A stretch of 64,000 bases of DNA, from positions 15,428,494 through 15,492,493 of the forward strand of contig OX393566.1 in assembly GCA_947652115.1 (NCBI GenBank), given 5' to 3'. Of this stretch, positions 22,401-33,566 are shown piece after piece. Every line of letters begins with the position of its first letter. The first letter of the stretch is position 1. Origin of the DNA: Blastomussa wellsi. Lineage: Eukaryota > Cnidaria > Anthozoa > Scleractinia > Plerogyridae. The notes below the pieces were generated by a model. It saw only the letters and a program-made list of their open reading frames with translations. It was not told the origin of the DNA and ran no database searches. A program made the translations under genes and the position numbers.

Positions 22401-25400
22401 GAAGAACGTTTGGAATGCATAAGCTATTAAATTTCAATTATAATATTAATTTTAAAACCAGAAATTATTGGAGCCACGTGACCCAGTAAACAACTTAATG
22501 TATTGCATGATAAATACGACTTGGCATTGCCTGTTCCTTCAAATGTAATCTAACCATTTTAAAGCTAACTAGAGTGCTATTTGAGCTGTAAATAGTTTGC
22601 TATTCAAGCTAACTGGTGTGTTAAAGCTGTTTTCAATTGAATCAGCATCATTACACAAACCCAAAGTTATCACTTTGGCAAATCACAAAGGACATGGGGT
22701 CAATCAGCATGTGAAGCAAATAATTCTACAGGTTCTCTAAGTGTGTCAGCTGCTGTTGTTTTAGGGTCTACCTGTTCCTGTTGTTTGTTTTTAGTTATTG
22801 TTTTTATGCAGGGTAGGGAGCCAACCATGTGAGACCTTTTGAGAGCTGCTACCTCGCCCAATACATTTAGGCCTTTTGAAGTGTGGGAAAATTGATGTGC
22901 TTGATCAAGTCATGATTAGTTTTGATTTTACTTTTAGAGCAACCACTGAGCGTAGCAATGCAAAACGAAAGCGAATGTGGATTACTTGTGACATAAAAGA
23001 CTGATCTAGACTAACGAATGTGTTTTGCATGATATACGTACTGGTTGTTCGAAAAGGCGGTTAGCACTAATCTAGGATTGAAAGTTGAACTTGGTTATGA
23101 TTTTCATTTGGCTAAGGTTTTGTGCAGTTTTTTTAGTTTAAGTGGGGGGGGGGTTAAGCTGGGCAGCTGAGCAGAGGTTCAAAATGCAGGGTAGGGAGCC
23201 AACCATGTGAGCTGGGTAAGCTGAGCAGAGGTTCAAAATAAAAAAAATTCATAGAAAGCCTTGGGATGTTTTTTTCTTTAGCCAACACTCCATTGATAAT
23301 TTTATGACTGAAACTTTTTTTCTTATTTGTGTCACTTAGGAACCAATCACTTCCAGTTTGGAAGGTCAGTATCTTGTGTCAGAGTATCGTCGCTTTTCCC
23401 AAGCTGGAGAAACATTGGCAAGCAAACTCTATAGTGATTGTCTGTACTATCTCTGCTTGCTTGAAAACCAGAGAATGACACAGGTGAGTTTTTATACCTA
23501 CATATGATTGCTGTCAAAATTAATTTTGGCATTGCCTCTAGATCTGTCCACTCTGAATTTGAAGTTTTGTCTGAATGATGACCTTTATTTTCATTATTGA
23601 CAATCTACATGTAGGGTCGGATCTTGAAATTTACTTTGATCATAGGAGGTTTTTAACGTCTGTGTGCTTAAACTTTAGGGAGTCCTTCGTAACTACCGAT
23701 TTGGCATGAAGTGGTTGGTAATCATCATATAATACTGCTGATAAGCCTTTTGCACATGTTTGTTCAATTGAAGAGTAATCACAACTTTATCTGACCAGTC
23801 AAGTGACCAGAATAGAAGAAATCCCAAAACTAAAAAGGCATATAAACTTGAGAATTAAAACCAGTGCCAATAGATAAAAAACTTGATGCTATTTAATATG
23901 GGATTTATGGAATATGTGTTATCATAAAAGTCATGAGCAATTAACAAGACAATCTATGATATTTTTTTTAACAACTAACAGTTGTAACAGCTATATAACA
24001 GCTGCATGAATTAGCAGCTATATAAAATATTTATCATTAATTATTAACAATAACTTTTGCCATTTGAGATTGAAACTGTCAATTACTGGTAATTAACACC
24101 CATATTAATTTTGCCCACTTTCTACAGTAGCGTTCCTATTTCACATCCATACAACTGTTATGTTATTTCTGATGTGTAAGAAAAATAAGAATTTGAACTT
24201 CTCACATGCGGTTTACATGTAGGTCTGGCACTAGTTTCACATGCACCATCTTGAGTTATCCCTTAGCAACGACTTTAGATTTGTAGTTATGAGAGGGCCC
24301 CCTTTATGCATTGTTTCTACACCGGCATCTACAGTAGTTACATGTTCTGCAAAAATTAATCTTATGTAGAGATTTACAATGGGAAGAAACAAGAGTTAAC
24401 CAAATAATGTCCAGTGGTACTGTTTCAAGCAAGCAATGTGCCATGTTCTAAACTAGCAGAGGACTGGGTACAAATGCCTAACATGGGGTTCAACTGGGTT
24501 AAAGAGTGAAATACCTACCACATGAAAGAGCATCCAAGCCTTAGTCAGATTGTGAAATTTGATTGTGATTGGAGAAAAGGGTAGTCAATAGACCAATTTC
24601 ATAACTTGCTGTCAATTTTAAATTCTTTTGTTTCATTTGAAGGGCACAGTCACCATGAATAAAGTCAACTTTGGCAATGTATAAAATTGCCTTCAAATCA
24701 AACGAGACCTTGAAATAGTATAATTTGGTTTTATCAACTGGGTTGATAATGTCAATTGGCCACCGTAAAGAGATTCAAGAGCTGACGTTTCGAGCGTTAG
24801 CCCTTCGTCGGAGCGAATCAAGGAATTGTGCGTTGTGTGTTTTTATATACAGAAAGATGGAGCTTCGCTATTGGCTGGTGCCTGGTAACGTGAAAATTTC
24901 GGAATAAATTAGTTGAATGAAAAGCGTTCGTTGATAGCGTGAGGATTAAGAGTGCCGATTAGAAAAATAAATTTTTGTTCTAGAGTTTTACGGCTTTCCG
25001 TGTTTCCTTGGTGAAGGGAAAGGCCGCAGACTGCCATATGTTGCTTAGAATGATTTGGGAGATTGAAGTGTCTCGCGACCGGTTTCGATGCATTTTTGTC
25101 GTCTTTCTCTACGTCACGAAGGTGTTCTCGGAATCGGTCGCCAAGTCGTCTCCCTGTTTCGCTGATGTATAGCTTTTTGCAAAGAGTGCAAGTTATACAG
25201 TAGATGGCATTGGCTGAGGTACAGGTGAAATGATCAGTGATTTTGATAGATTGCTTGGGTCCCGATATTTTGTCAACGTTGTGAATGAAAGGGCATGTTT
25301 TGCATCGTGCACGAGCGCATTTAAAAGTTCCGGGTTGATCACTAGTTTGGAATGCACTTCTGACTAAAAAGTTACCTATGTTTTTGTCACGTTTAAATGA

Positions 25401-27545
25401 AATTAATGGAGGTTGCAAAAAGATTCTACCAGTGTCAGGATCATTTTGAAGTAATTTAAAGTTTTTGAGAATGATGGATTTAACTGCGTGGTTGTGAGGG
25501 TGAATGGAATTCTATCGTTGTTTTCTCTCTGTGACATTTGTAGTGCTGACTGTCAATCAATTTTGCTGTCTGCAAAATTGGGAGAATTATTATGAGTGAT
25601 TTGGAGAAAATTTATGACTAAGTTTTGAGGTGCTAAAATACAACAAAAACTTATTAATTCATAATTGTTATTGAAAGGTTTGTCCATGGACAAGGTTTGA
25701 TGCAAGATGATTTTGGTCTTAACTGAATCTTATAGCATCTACAGTAATTACATGAAAATATCATAGAAATCGTTCTGTTAGATTTAGGAAAACACTGGCT
25801 TGAATATAAATTGGTGTGGAGTATTATTTCGCCTAAAGAATGACCCAACATTTATTTAAATGGTTACTATTTAAATAGCGATAGATGAAACTTTTTAACA
25901 TTTCTTCAAGTTGATTAACCAATATTCAATATAATTCCCAAGTTCCAACTTCACTGAAACATTCTAGGCTGTAAATTTGTAGCCTCAACTTTGGTAGACA
26001 TTGCAGTTATTTTTCGGCTAGTCACTGGGCTCGAATTATGCCTCTCTGTCGTCTCAAATCTCTCTGTGCAATTGTAAATTTCAGTAAGTCATGTATTCAT
26101 ATAACTTTTATCAATTCGTGACACATACTGAAACTCTCCCATGTAAACAAAAATGAAGGTGTGGCTGAATAGGGTCCTTTAATCCCAGGGGGGTACTCGC
26201 AGTATACATGACGGGGGGAGATCCGAGGTTTTTTTTGATTAAAAATTTACACGCTCGGTGTTTTTTGGGTCAAGAAATCTGTCACATTTAGGCCTTAATA
26301 AATGTGTATTTTTTGGGTCACATGTCTGAGCAAAATTTCTGTTTGATTGAATAAATCTGTATTGAGGTATTCAAGTCTTGTATTTTTCTTTTATTTCAAC
26401 TTCACTGAAACGTTCTAGGCTGTAAATTTGTAGCCTTAACTTTGGTAGACATTGTAGTTATTTTTCGGCTAGTCGCTGGGCTCTGATTATGCCTCTCTGT
26501 TGTCTCGAATCTCTCTGTGCAATCGTAAATTTCAGTATGTCATGTATTCGTATAACTTTTATCAATTCATGACACATACTGAAACTCTCCCATGTACAAT
26601 AATAAAAGTGTGGCTGAAGTTTCATAGGGTCCTTTAGCCCCAAGGGGGGAGGGTAGTCATTGTATACGTGACAGGGGGTTGAAAATTTACACGCTCTGTA
26701 TTTTTTTGGGTCAAGAGATCTGTCACATTTTTTTAGGCCTTAAAAAATATGTATATTTTTTTAGTCACATCTCCGAGCAAAATTTCTGTTTGATTGAATA
26801 AATCTGGATTGAGGTATTCAAGTCTTGTATTTTTTTTAAGCAGTAAACTTTGATGCCAAGCATTTTTTTAAGTCTAAAATTTCAGGCTCGTGTATTTTTT
26901 GGGGGTTTGCAATATGATTATATGAAGCTCTGTTGGCCCTCCCCACCACGTATAATACGAGTACCTCCTGGGCCTTAATGACTGTAACAATGAAGATGCA
27001 GGAGATGGGGCCAACAGTTTATCATCATTATCCAAGAATACTAGAGCACCAAACCACTTGTAGATGGCATTCCAAAGGCAGCATGTTCTCCTCAGTTATT
27101 CTAAGACCCTGAGTGTTGGTCCGGTCTGAGGCTCAAACCCGAGGCCTCCCGCACTGTAGTTCGACACTCTACCAACTGAGCTAGCTGGCGGTGGTTACAA
27201 TAGACCATTTTCTATTGGCCAATTGACTATTTTCGTACTGGAACCAGCTTGCAATGGAGGCTAATGCAGGGAATTGTTTCAAATGTAAATTACACAAAGC
27301 TCTTTTTAATCATATTCCCCGGCATTAGCCTCTATTTCAAGCTACATGCACATAGTCCCAGTCCAATATGAAAATAGTCTACAGTAATGAGTATTGGGAG
27401 TTGTTATTTCACTTTTAATTTACAGATGCTTCATACGAAGTACAAGGGAGCAGGTGAGAGACCTGTTGAGGAGGTTGCTGGCTTAGTGGGTTTTAAGCTT
27501 CCAAAGCAGTACCAAGAACCATCAAATAATAAAAGTGAAAAATAA
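19333..27545 (+). CDS. FMC1: FMC1, mitochondrial ATP synthase assembly factor (three exons, complete)
   Basis: Exons 19333-19401, 23340-23483 and 27426-27545 join in phase 0 at both junctions and give 110 residues plus stop; human FMC1 is 113. FMC1 is a LYR-fold-related mitochondrial protein needed for assembly or stability of the F1 sector of ATP synthase (complex V); this is family knowledge. The start MVSPRLQVLRKILKELKVLS matches the family's R-x-L-x-x-L-R-x-L-x-x-L-S helix. The middle exon has YLVSEYRRF and YYLCLLEN (human YRYLVKAFRAH and TYLCLLRS). The last exon has KGAGERPVEEVAGLVGFKLP, almost identical to the human GKGERSVEESAGLVGLKLP. An upstream in-frame GTG at 19312 is not needed. 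Introns are 3.9 kb each. Confidence 0.93.
19402..20984. other. FMC1 intron 1, first part; no gene recognised
   Basis: A short palindrome (TACGCCGAAGATCTTCGGCGT region, about 19591-19612) is the only structure noted. Several overlapping ORFs at 19504-19865 lack family resemblance. Confidence 0.4.
20985..21098 (+). other. Exon-like start of an unknown protein inside FMC1 intron 1
   Basis: ATGGCGGATTCC opens 38 codons, MADSSSELDSNSPVVKKTKY then AGVAKYKSKFNIGWIVFK, ending at a good donor (AAA followed by gtatcc). The K-Y-x-x-x-F-x-x-x-W pattern resembles the start of cnidarian proteins related to hAT-type or BED-finger transposases. No matching next exon was found, so it may be a captured 5' exon of a transposon or an orphan first exon. 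Confidence 0.35.
21783..22115 (-). mobile_element. Two minus-strand tRNA-derived SINE copies in tandem (upstream one a tail only)
   Basis: On the minus strand a SINE tail (GAAGCCCTGAATTTTTTCAG to GTTCATATATTATAATGTG) is directly followed by a head GGCTTTATAGCTCAGTTGGT with an A box and the B box GGGTTTGAATACC, ending GAAGGCCTGAA. Heads of this type fold partly like a tRNA but have a poor anticodon stem. Confidence 0.7.
22168..22345 (+). mobile_element. tRNA-derived SINE, plus strand
   Basis: The head GGCTTCATAGCTCAGTCGGT has a perfect seven-pair acceptor (GGCTTCA with TGAAGCC) and a D arm (GCTC/GAGC), and a B box GGCTCAAATCCC, but no proper anticodon stem. The tail TTTTTCAGGCTTCTTTATTC is shared with the minus-strand copies, so the two form an inverted pair. 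It is a SINE, not a functional tRNA gene. Confidence 0.75.
22346..23339. other. FMC1 intron 1, last part; short repeats
   Basis: GCAGGGTAGGGAGCCAACCA occurs at about 22809 and again at about 23185, and GCTGAGCAGAGGTTCAAAAT occurs twice between 23165 and 23240. The remainder is unremarkable. Confidence 0.5.
23340..23483 (+). CDS. FMC1: FMC1 exon 2
   Basis: 48 codons, acceptor tgtcacttag, donor gtgagt. It contains YLVSEYRRFSQAGETLASKL and the conserved YYLCLLEN. Confidence 0.92.
23484..24720. other. FMC1 intron 2, first part; nothing recognised
   Basis: AT-rich intron with no ORF, repeat or structure that I can support. Confidence 0.4.
24721..25570 (-). mobile_element. Penelope-like element fragment: zinc-finger and GIY-YIG endonuclease end plus terminal repeat
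   Basis: The minus-strand ORF 24909-25418 and its open upstream extension encode [20 protein letters not shown], the Cys pairs CARARCKTC and YCITCTLC, then a GIY-YIG nuclease ([17 protein letters not shown]). The second motif is Y-I-S instead of Y-I-G. At about 25510 a 13 bp deletion between two CATTCACCCTCAC-like repeats shifts the frame relative to the copy at 54.5-55.7 kb. The 3' flank (24908 down to 24721) is the terminal repeat shared with the copies at 54.2, 55.7 and 61.5 kb and contains a hammerhead-like motif. The reverse transcriptase is missing. Confidence 0.85.
24772..24819 (-). ncRNA. Hammerhead-like motif (core U4 to C)
   Basis: Minus strand: GATTC and GCT form stem I with GAATC and AGC across an internal loop; core CCGACGA (canonical CTGANGA, so position 4 is C); stem II GGGC/GCTC with loop TAAC and one extra A; GAA; palindromic ACGT as stem III; cleavage base C. 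The architecture is intact but the core change should weaken or abolish cleavage. Confidence 0.5.
25947..26850. repeat. Direct tandem duplication, period about 451 bp
   Basis: AACTTCACTGAAAC.TTCTAGG begins copies at 25947 and 26398. Both contain ACATACTGAAACTCTCCCAT, a G-run with GTACTC or GTAGTC, and the repeated phrase TTTTTTGGGTCA. Similarity is high but with indels, so the duplication is not very recent. Confidence 0.75.
26990..27198 (-). mobile_element. tRNA-derived SINE, minus strand
   Basis: On the minus strand the A box TAGCTCAGTTGGTAGAGTGT and B box GGGTTTGAGCC are spaced as in a tRNA, followed by ACCAACACTCAGGGTCTTAG and a tail ending near a GGAGGTACTCGT block. The head differs from the 22 kb family. 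Confidence 0.7.
27199..27380. mobile_element. Foldback MITE in FMC1 intron 2
   Basis: Left arm AATAGACCATTTTC..GACTATTTTCGTACTGG and GGAGGCTAATGC pair with right arm GCATTAGCCTC..CCAGTCCAATATGAAAATAGTC. It ends 45 bp before FMC1 exon 3. Confidence 0.6.
27426..27545 (+). CDS. FMC1: FMC1 exon 3 with stop
   Basis: 39 codons plus TAA, acceptor ttaatttacag. It begins MLHTKYKGAGERPVEEVAGL and ends with a Lys/Ser-rich tail. Confidence 0.93.
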   Translation: MLHTKYKGAGERPVEEVAGLVGFKLPKQYQEPSNNKSEK

Positions 27546-27799
27546 CAAGAGTTCTGTTTGAGAAATGGATTCTACGCAAGATATGTTTGGTGGTTATTAT
27601 ACCACTGGAGCTCATCACATAGGTACAAGTGGTGGAGTTACCAGTATGCACAAACAGCTGAAGTGCTACTGCACAAGTGACTGAGTTACAAGAGGGTCTA
27701 CTGTATAGAGACTGATGAAAAGGAGAATTGGTTGCAAAAAGAGAAAGATTATGGCATGATAGCAGGAATGTAAAGACATGGTACCTTTACCCTCAAAGG

Positions 27800-29280
27800 A
27801 ATATTTTCATACTAGAAAATGGGTATCCATGTTCTATACGAAAATAATGCCGGCTTGAGGTCTAGAAAAGCTGCTAGTGGATGAAACAAGGATCAAGGAT
27901 TGGCGATTGGTGATAGAAAATATATTTAATAATATTTTTTTATTCAATAGATTTATTTACTTTTCTTTTAACCTTTAATAACAGTCAACGCAAAACCCTT
28001 CAAATCGCTCAAGTTCATCATAAAAAACTAGAGCCAGATTTACGTTTTTATCACTCTTTCTTGCACACAAACAGTCACACGGCTTGTATGGGCCCCTGCA
28101 CAAGTGAAAATAAATATAGTGTTGATTAATGTCATTCAGACAAACCGATTTATACTTCATTGATACTATTGATTATTATTGAGGCTCTCTCTCTGCCCGC
28201 CTCCTCTTCAGGGCCGGGTTATTTGTTATTTTTTGTCGTCTGCCGCAAATTGTCAAGCCCTTAACACGTTATGATGCGATTTGTCGCTCTAATTTCTATC
28301 CAGTATGCGGTACAAGCGACAGCTGGAAATCGCAAGTCTATGTTGTCCATTATGACTAATACATGAGTACTACGAGTAACATAAGGATTCTGTCTCGTTC
28401 TATTTTATTTTTTTATTACTTTGTTTGTTTGTTTTTTTTTAATTAAAAAATAATTAAAAAAGAAAAAAATCTAGGAAACAATGGCATCCGAAAAAGAAAA
28501 AGAACAGAAACCAGTAATCAATAAACATGCATATGCAACGCGTTTCTTGACCCCCCAACCCCGCTAAAAAATAAAATGAAAAGATAACGTGACGCTCGCA
28601 CAGGTTAAGCAAAAGATCCCGAAGAGCTGGCATTGGTGAACCGATTACAATTTGAAAATTTGTCTTTGTCCATTATAGATCGGGTGCACCATGCATGACG
28701 ACATGTACGCCATCGTTTAAAAATGGTGTTAAGTTTGTTGATTCCAAGTGCGCATCCTTAGTCACGTGTGCTTAAATATATCTTAAACATATCTTAAATA
28801 TCTTCTGAGCTTGGAAGTTTTCATTTTCTTTTTTTTTTTCACTCGATCCCTGATTCTCGATCCTTCATCCTTGATCCTCGATCTTCGCTCCTGGTTTTCC
28901 AGTAAACCGCTAGTGGATGCCTGAGCCATTATGCACCTATCAATGTAAATCCTGGAGGTGGGGGAGTGCGGGCATAGGTGGGGGATTTGACAGTTCTTAT
29001 CATCCCGTAGGGTGGGCTTTTGACCGTTTTAATAGCCTTTCTAGCAACATTTTATTGACTTTTAGTGACTCTTTTGATCATCTACAATTGCCCTGGGGCT
29101 GGGCATTTGAACAAAAAATCTCAGCTCAGTTCAAATCCCCCACCTATGCCCGCACTCCTTCCCCCGCAGGATTTACATTGATAGGTGCATTGGGCAAGGG
29201 CATTCAGCTGCTTTTCTAGACCTCAAAAGGCCATTTTCTTATAGGACAGTGGGAAACCCATCTTCTAGTTGGTTTAGAAT
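27800..29280. mobile_element. Composite foldback region, ends shared with the MITE at 30365-30540
   Basis: The left end CTAGAAAATGGGTATCCATG and the right end ACCCATCTTCTAGTTGG are inverted relatives, and AGACCTCAAAAGG/CTTGAGGTCTAGAAAAG also pair. In between, 28931-28990 and 29131-29189 form a second 60 bp inverted repeat. The interior 28000-28900 includes poly-A/T tracts and a GATCCTC-type simple repeat at 28845-28900. Confidence 0.5.
28931..29189. repeat. Inverted repeat with 60 bp arms
   Basis: ATGCACCTATCAATGTAAAT at the left is the complement of ATTTACATTGATAGGTGCAT at the right, and GAGTGCGGGCATAGGTGGGG pairs with CCCCACCTATGCCCGCACTC. The spacer is 140 bp. Confidence 0.85.
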
Positions 29281-30364
29281 GATAGTAATTCGCAACGCAA
29301 CATTAACTACATAGTTTTTGCCCATGCTCTATTAAAAACTAGATGCATAACTGTGTGTACTCGGGCTGCTCTTTTTCACTGAAACTTAATTTTTATGTAT
29401 AAATATAGATTACAGCTATGAAAGTGTTTTATACCTATGTGACAAGATCGAATGGTTGTCTGGGAATTTGCATATTTATAGTAGTTTCCATATCATTTCT
29501 GGTTCGTAAAATGCAGAGATAGTTGGAGCCTCTGACTTCCGCTGACTTGGATTGAATAGACAATAAAATGTATTCTATGACTGCCCACCACGGCAAAGTT
29601 GAAACTTTGCACTTTATAATTTGAAACTCGTGTATTTCAACTTTTGTTTATTGACATATACGCAGATCTAATTTGTAAACAAAAGTTAACAAAACATAAT
29701 ATTTTAATAATCTGAAACATCAGTGTCATCTGACAGCAAAGTTCACAAGAAATAGTTATTTCTGTATCAAGGGGTTGTCACCAATATAAATGACATCCAC
29801 AGAGATCTAATTTGTAAACAAAACTTGACTTAGGTGTACTCGAACAAATACATTTGTAAACAAATTCTCTAACCTTTCTCCTCTTGTTACTCAGACGTTG
29901 TAGAGTTCGTACTGGAAGTCTACTTGGTTCACGATCACGTCTAAAACTGATTAAAGATGATTTTTATCAAGAGTAAGATTTGATAGCTCATTTGGTATAA
30001 CATGATTCTTGATAGGTTCACTCATAAATGTTCGCTCGTAAATTGATCTCTCGTAAGGCATGCGGACTGACCCGTTCCGAATATGCTCAACGTCCTTTCG
30101 CGTGGGCCTTCCGCGAACGGCGTGTTCGTTTCTATGTGATTTCAGCTCCCTTGAAGTGATGGAATCCGTGCTACAATAAACTTTCAAACAACTTCTGCTT
30201 TCCATGTGCTCAGCAATGTGCAGAGCGCTGAGCGACCACTCATCTACTCGACGCATGCGCTTTAAAGCCCAGACTGCGATTTGTGACTGAACGTTGGAAA
30301 AAAAAACTCGGCGAGCCCGAGTAATAACACCCGCTAAGATTCCATGGCAAGCATACAGGGCTAT
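29281..30364. other. Intergenic; one unassigned GC-richer minus ORF
   Basis: The minus ORF 29951-30256 (101 codons) is GC-richer than its surroundings, and a second open minus frame follows at 29760-29945 with RRDREPSRLPVRTLQRLSNK, which has a basic, protein-like composition. No family is recognised and no splice pair links them convincingly, so no gene is called. Confidence 0.35.
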
Positions 30365-30540
30365 ATTCTAATTACCTACTAGAAGATGGGTATCTATGTT
30401 CTACAAGAAAATAATGCCCGCTTGAGGTCTAAAAAGCTGCTTGTGGATGTCCAAGCTGTTAAAGGACTCAAAACTCATTTTTTTCTCATAGGACGTTGGG
30501 AAACCCATCTTCTAGCTGGTTTAGAATATAGCATTAAAAA
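30365..30540. mobile_element. Foldback MITE related to 27800-29280 ends
   Basis: TAGAAGATGGGTATCTATG at the left and ACCCATCTTCTAGCTGG at the right are inverted relatives; GCTTGAGGTCTAAAAAGC and GGACTCAAAACTC lie inside. Confidence 0.65.
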
Positions 30541-30654
30541 TCACCAAATTTATACGCAGACAGCCTCCTTGTTCGTATTTCTGGCACTTGCTGCTAAATA
30601 GCTTGTCCACATTTTCATCTCCCTAGTCACCTGAGTTTGAGGAATCCTGTTTTA

Positions 30655-32880
30655 TGAGTCAAATGAGTCAATGAGTCGTGAGTCATGAGTCATGAGTCAA
30701 GTTATGAGTCTGGTCAGCGGTTTTTTTTGTAGCCTTTTCAAGATGGCGGGGAACGTGTGGAAGCGTGGAAAGCCAGATTCGGTGAGTACAATCTTCTTCC
30801 ATCCACCGTGTTCATTGCGTTTAGACTTGAAATTTTGCTTGCTTATCGCAGATTGTTCCCTGAAGTGTTTTTGTTTGTTGTTTTGAATGATGTGTGATGC
30901 ATTATTCATGATTTTTGAGTGTGATTGTCATGCAAATCGTACACTCCAAGGTCAATATTTTCAATTTGAGTCTGTAGATTTTTTTTTGGTACAAACACCC
31001 CAACTCCAAAGGGGACAAGTTCTTTATTCCATCCAAATTTTACTTTTGTTTCAACGCCACCTGCTGCCAGTACACCCCAGTTGGAAGCTCCATTGAAGCA
31101 CCAAAGCATATCATCATAAGTGATGAGCTGCTGCAAGGACTTAAACCAGAAGAGCTCGAAATGATCAGCAACCTTGGTCTACCATTTTTATGGTCATAAT
31201 GCCAATTTTGACGGTATTTGGAAGTAAATAAGCCAAAACAATAATTCAGTAGTCAGGAGGTGATTTTCAGAACTCATCTTAAATGTGCTGGATCGAATAA
31301 GCAATGTTTCAGTATGTTGAATTGTTTAAAGTTTTGTTGTTGCTTGTTGTTGTTGGATTCACATTCTTTACAAGTACAAGACGTTACTGTTTTGAAGAAC
31401 ATTGCTAAGTAAATCAGCCAAGTTTTATAACACCCTGATTCAGTAGTCAGTACTGAGTAGGTGTATTTTGATTTTCAGAACTCATCGTAAAGATCGTGCT
31501 GAATTGAAGAAGTAATGAATCAGTGTGTTGTTTCGAGTTTTGTTGGATCGTTTTCCATCAAATATGCATCGCTAAACAGACTGTTTGGATTCGCATTCTT
31601 TACAAGTAGAAAGCGTTACTATTTTACAAGCTTGCATTTATGTTTACAAATGAATAAATAAGCATTTGTATCAAAGTAGAAGCTGTGTAATGTTCTTTGT
31701 GTTTCTTTTTTTGGTTATCTGACAACCTTCAATAACTCTGATATGTTTTTATTGTCTTGATGACATCATTGCTGGCGTCATTCCATGGATGGAGGGGAAA
31801 AGTAGGCCCATGCCAGGGGAGTGGCCTTTGACACAAAAAGCTGAAAAATTATAATAAATAAGGGACTGGTCAAAAAGTATTGCGTTGGGGGGGGGGGGGG
31901 GGTGAAAAAAGGGCTTGCTTAGAAACAAGCTGACTCACCCCTCACTTTGCTTAAAAGTTTGCGGACCAACCCCCAAGGATGGCTCAAAATATACATGATC
32001 AGCCCCCACCCTCCAAAAAAAACTCTAGTAAATGTCACTTTCCCTTTATATCTTTTGTAAAGGGTATTGTATAATCTCAATTTTATAGCAGGGTTAAATG
32101 TATTGGCAGGGCTCATGGTATTGGGTGGGCCACAAGCAATGGAGAAACAAGTTTTTAGGGGCCCCAGGGGCATGCTCCCCCCGGGAACCCTTCTGAGAGT
32201 AGTTTCCAGTCCGAAAACCATCATGACCCACCCCCTCCAGGGGCTCAATATAGGGATGACCCACCCATTTGCGAAGGTTCAAAAGTTGCTAACCCACCCC
32301 ACCCCCCTATCCTTTTTGCTGTTTGTTGGGCCAGCTAAGGTCTCGAGGGTTCTTCAACTTTGTTGGGTGATATACCGGTCAGTAGGTCTCTTGTAAGACT
32401 TCTTGGGAGTGAATCAGTTGTGGATCACGCGATAGCAATAGCCAGTCTTTCCCGACATATTTCAGCAAGTAAATGCAAGGGTCTTTCGCTGTAACTAGCG
32501 TCCGTTTAATAATTTCAATTTCTGAAAGTGTTCTCCTTTAATATGCAGGGCCGTCATTAAGTTTTGCGTCACCTGTAGCCTCGTTCTCCACACCCGTAAC
32601 AAATTTATTACTTTGTGGTTGAATTCTATCAACAACAGGCAATTTCACCCGTAGCACCAAGGGAAAATCAAGCATACTCAGTCGTAACAGGTGTTACGGG
32701 TTACGGCCCTTATTGACAGCCCTGATATGAATTTGAGAAACAAAAATCGTTACGTAGCGGACCGCCGAATACACAGTCATTCGTTACTGAGTTCTACATT
32801 GTCCGCCATTTTGGATTTTGAAAACCGCTGACCTGACTCATAACTTGACTCATGACTCATTGACTCATGTGCACTTTAAT
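30655..32880. mobile_element. 2.2 kb element with long inverted ends, each carrying an ATG
   Basis: The left end has repeated ATGAGTC words, then AGTTATGAGTCTGGTCAGCG and AAGATGGCGGGGAACGTG. The right end (32807-32880) is its inverse: GACTCATAACTTGACTCATG, CCGCTGACCTGACTC and CATTGTCCGCCATTTTG. Imperfect inverted ends reach about 90 bp. The left ATG opens MAGNVWKRGKPDS and meets a donor gtgagt; the right ATG opens MADNVELSNE and then stops. An open plus frame near 31027-31200 contains ISDELLQGLKPEELEMISNL. The interior 31880-32330 is GC-rich with a G-run. No transposase is recognised. Confidence 0.5.
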
Positions 32881-33448
32881 CTCCCTGAGTTTATTTCACT
32901 AATATTTGTTTTAGCAGCCATAATAAAGGAAATAAAAAGGCAACTTTAAAAGATTGTTGCTGCCATTTTTTTCAATTTGCAACACAATATAAACTACTTC
33001 CGGGAACCAGGCTTCTATAGTGTTTGCCCATGTTCTTTTAAAAATAAAGCCCGCAAAGATTCCATGGTGAGCGTATGGGGCTATAATTCTAAATGATTGA
33101 AACACCCAAACTTCAACTTTGTTGTTTTTTGTTGGTGGAAGGATTGTTCCTGAATCTTTACACATGAATATATTTAGCAAGAAATCACTGACACAAGATT
33201 CTTGAATCTGTTACATCGTCACTAAGGTCCAAATGCCAACGTCTCTCTGACTGAAGTCTGTTTACTTGAGGAAAAATGTTTTAAGGACAAAAATGGTAAC
33301 AGTGGGGTAAAGTTGATTGAATCACAAAATATTTAAAAATTTATACTAACATTTTGGGTTGTGTTAAAAATCTTATCAGTGTTTAGGATATCAAACACAA
33401 AACTATATTGCATGTAGATATTTAAGCAATAGACTACTATGGTTCATA
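32881..33448. other. Intergenic, nothing recognised
   Basis: AT-rich DNA; an 89-codon minus ORF has no family resemblance. Confidence 0.4.
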
Positions 33449-33566
33449 GGCTGACAAACCATGCGAGATGTTGGTAGAACACAAGAATTTGTAAATCACA
33501 AGCTGTAGGCGAGTGATTTACAAATTCTTTGAGTGTTCTACCAACATCCCAAGTGGTTTACCAGCC
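33449..33566. repeat. Inverted repeat, about 118 bp
   Basis: GATGTTGGTAGAACAC and AAGAATTTGTAAATCAC at the left pair with GTGATTTACAAATTCTT and GTGTTCTACCAACATC at the right; weaker pairing extends outward through GGCTG and CAGCC. Confidence 0.8.

Noticed and set aside
29951..30256. 101-codon minus ORF, GC-richer than its surroundings
   Set aside because: No family, no start context or supported splice partners; kept only as a note in the region entry.
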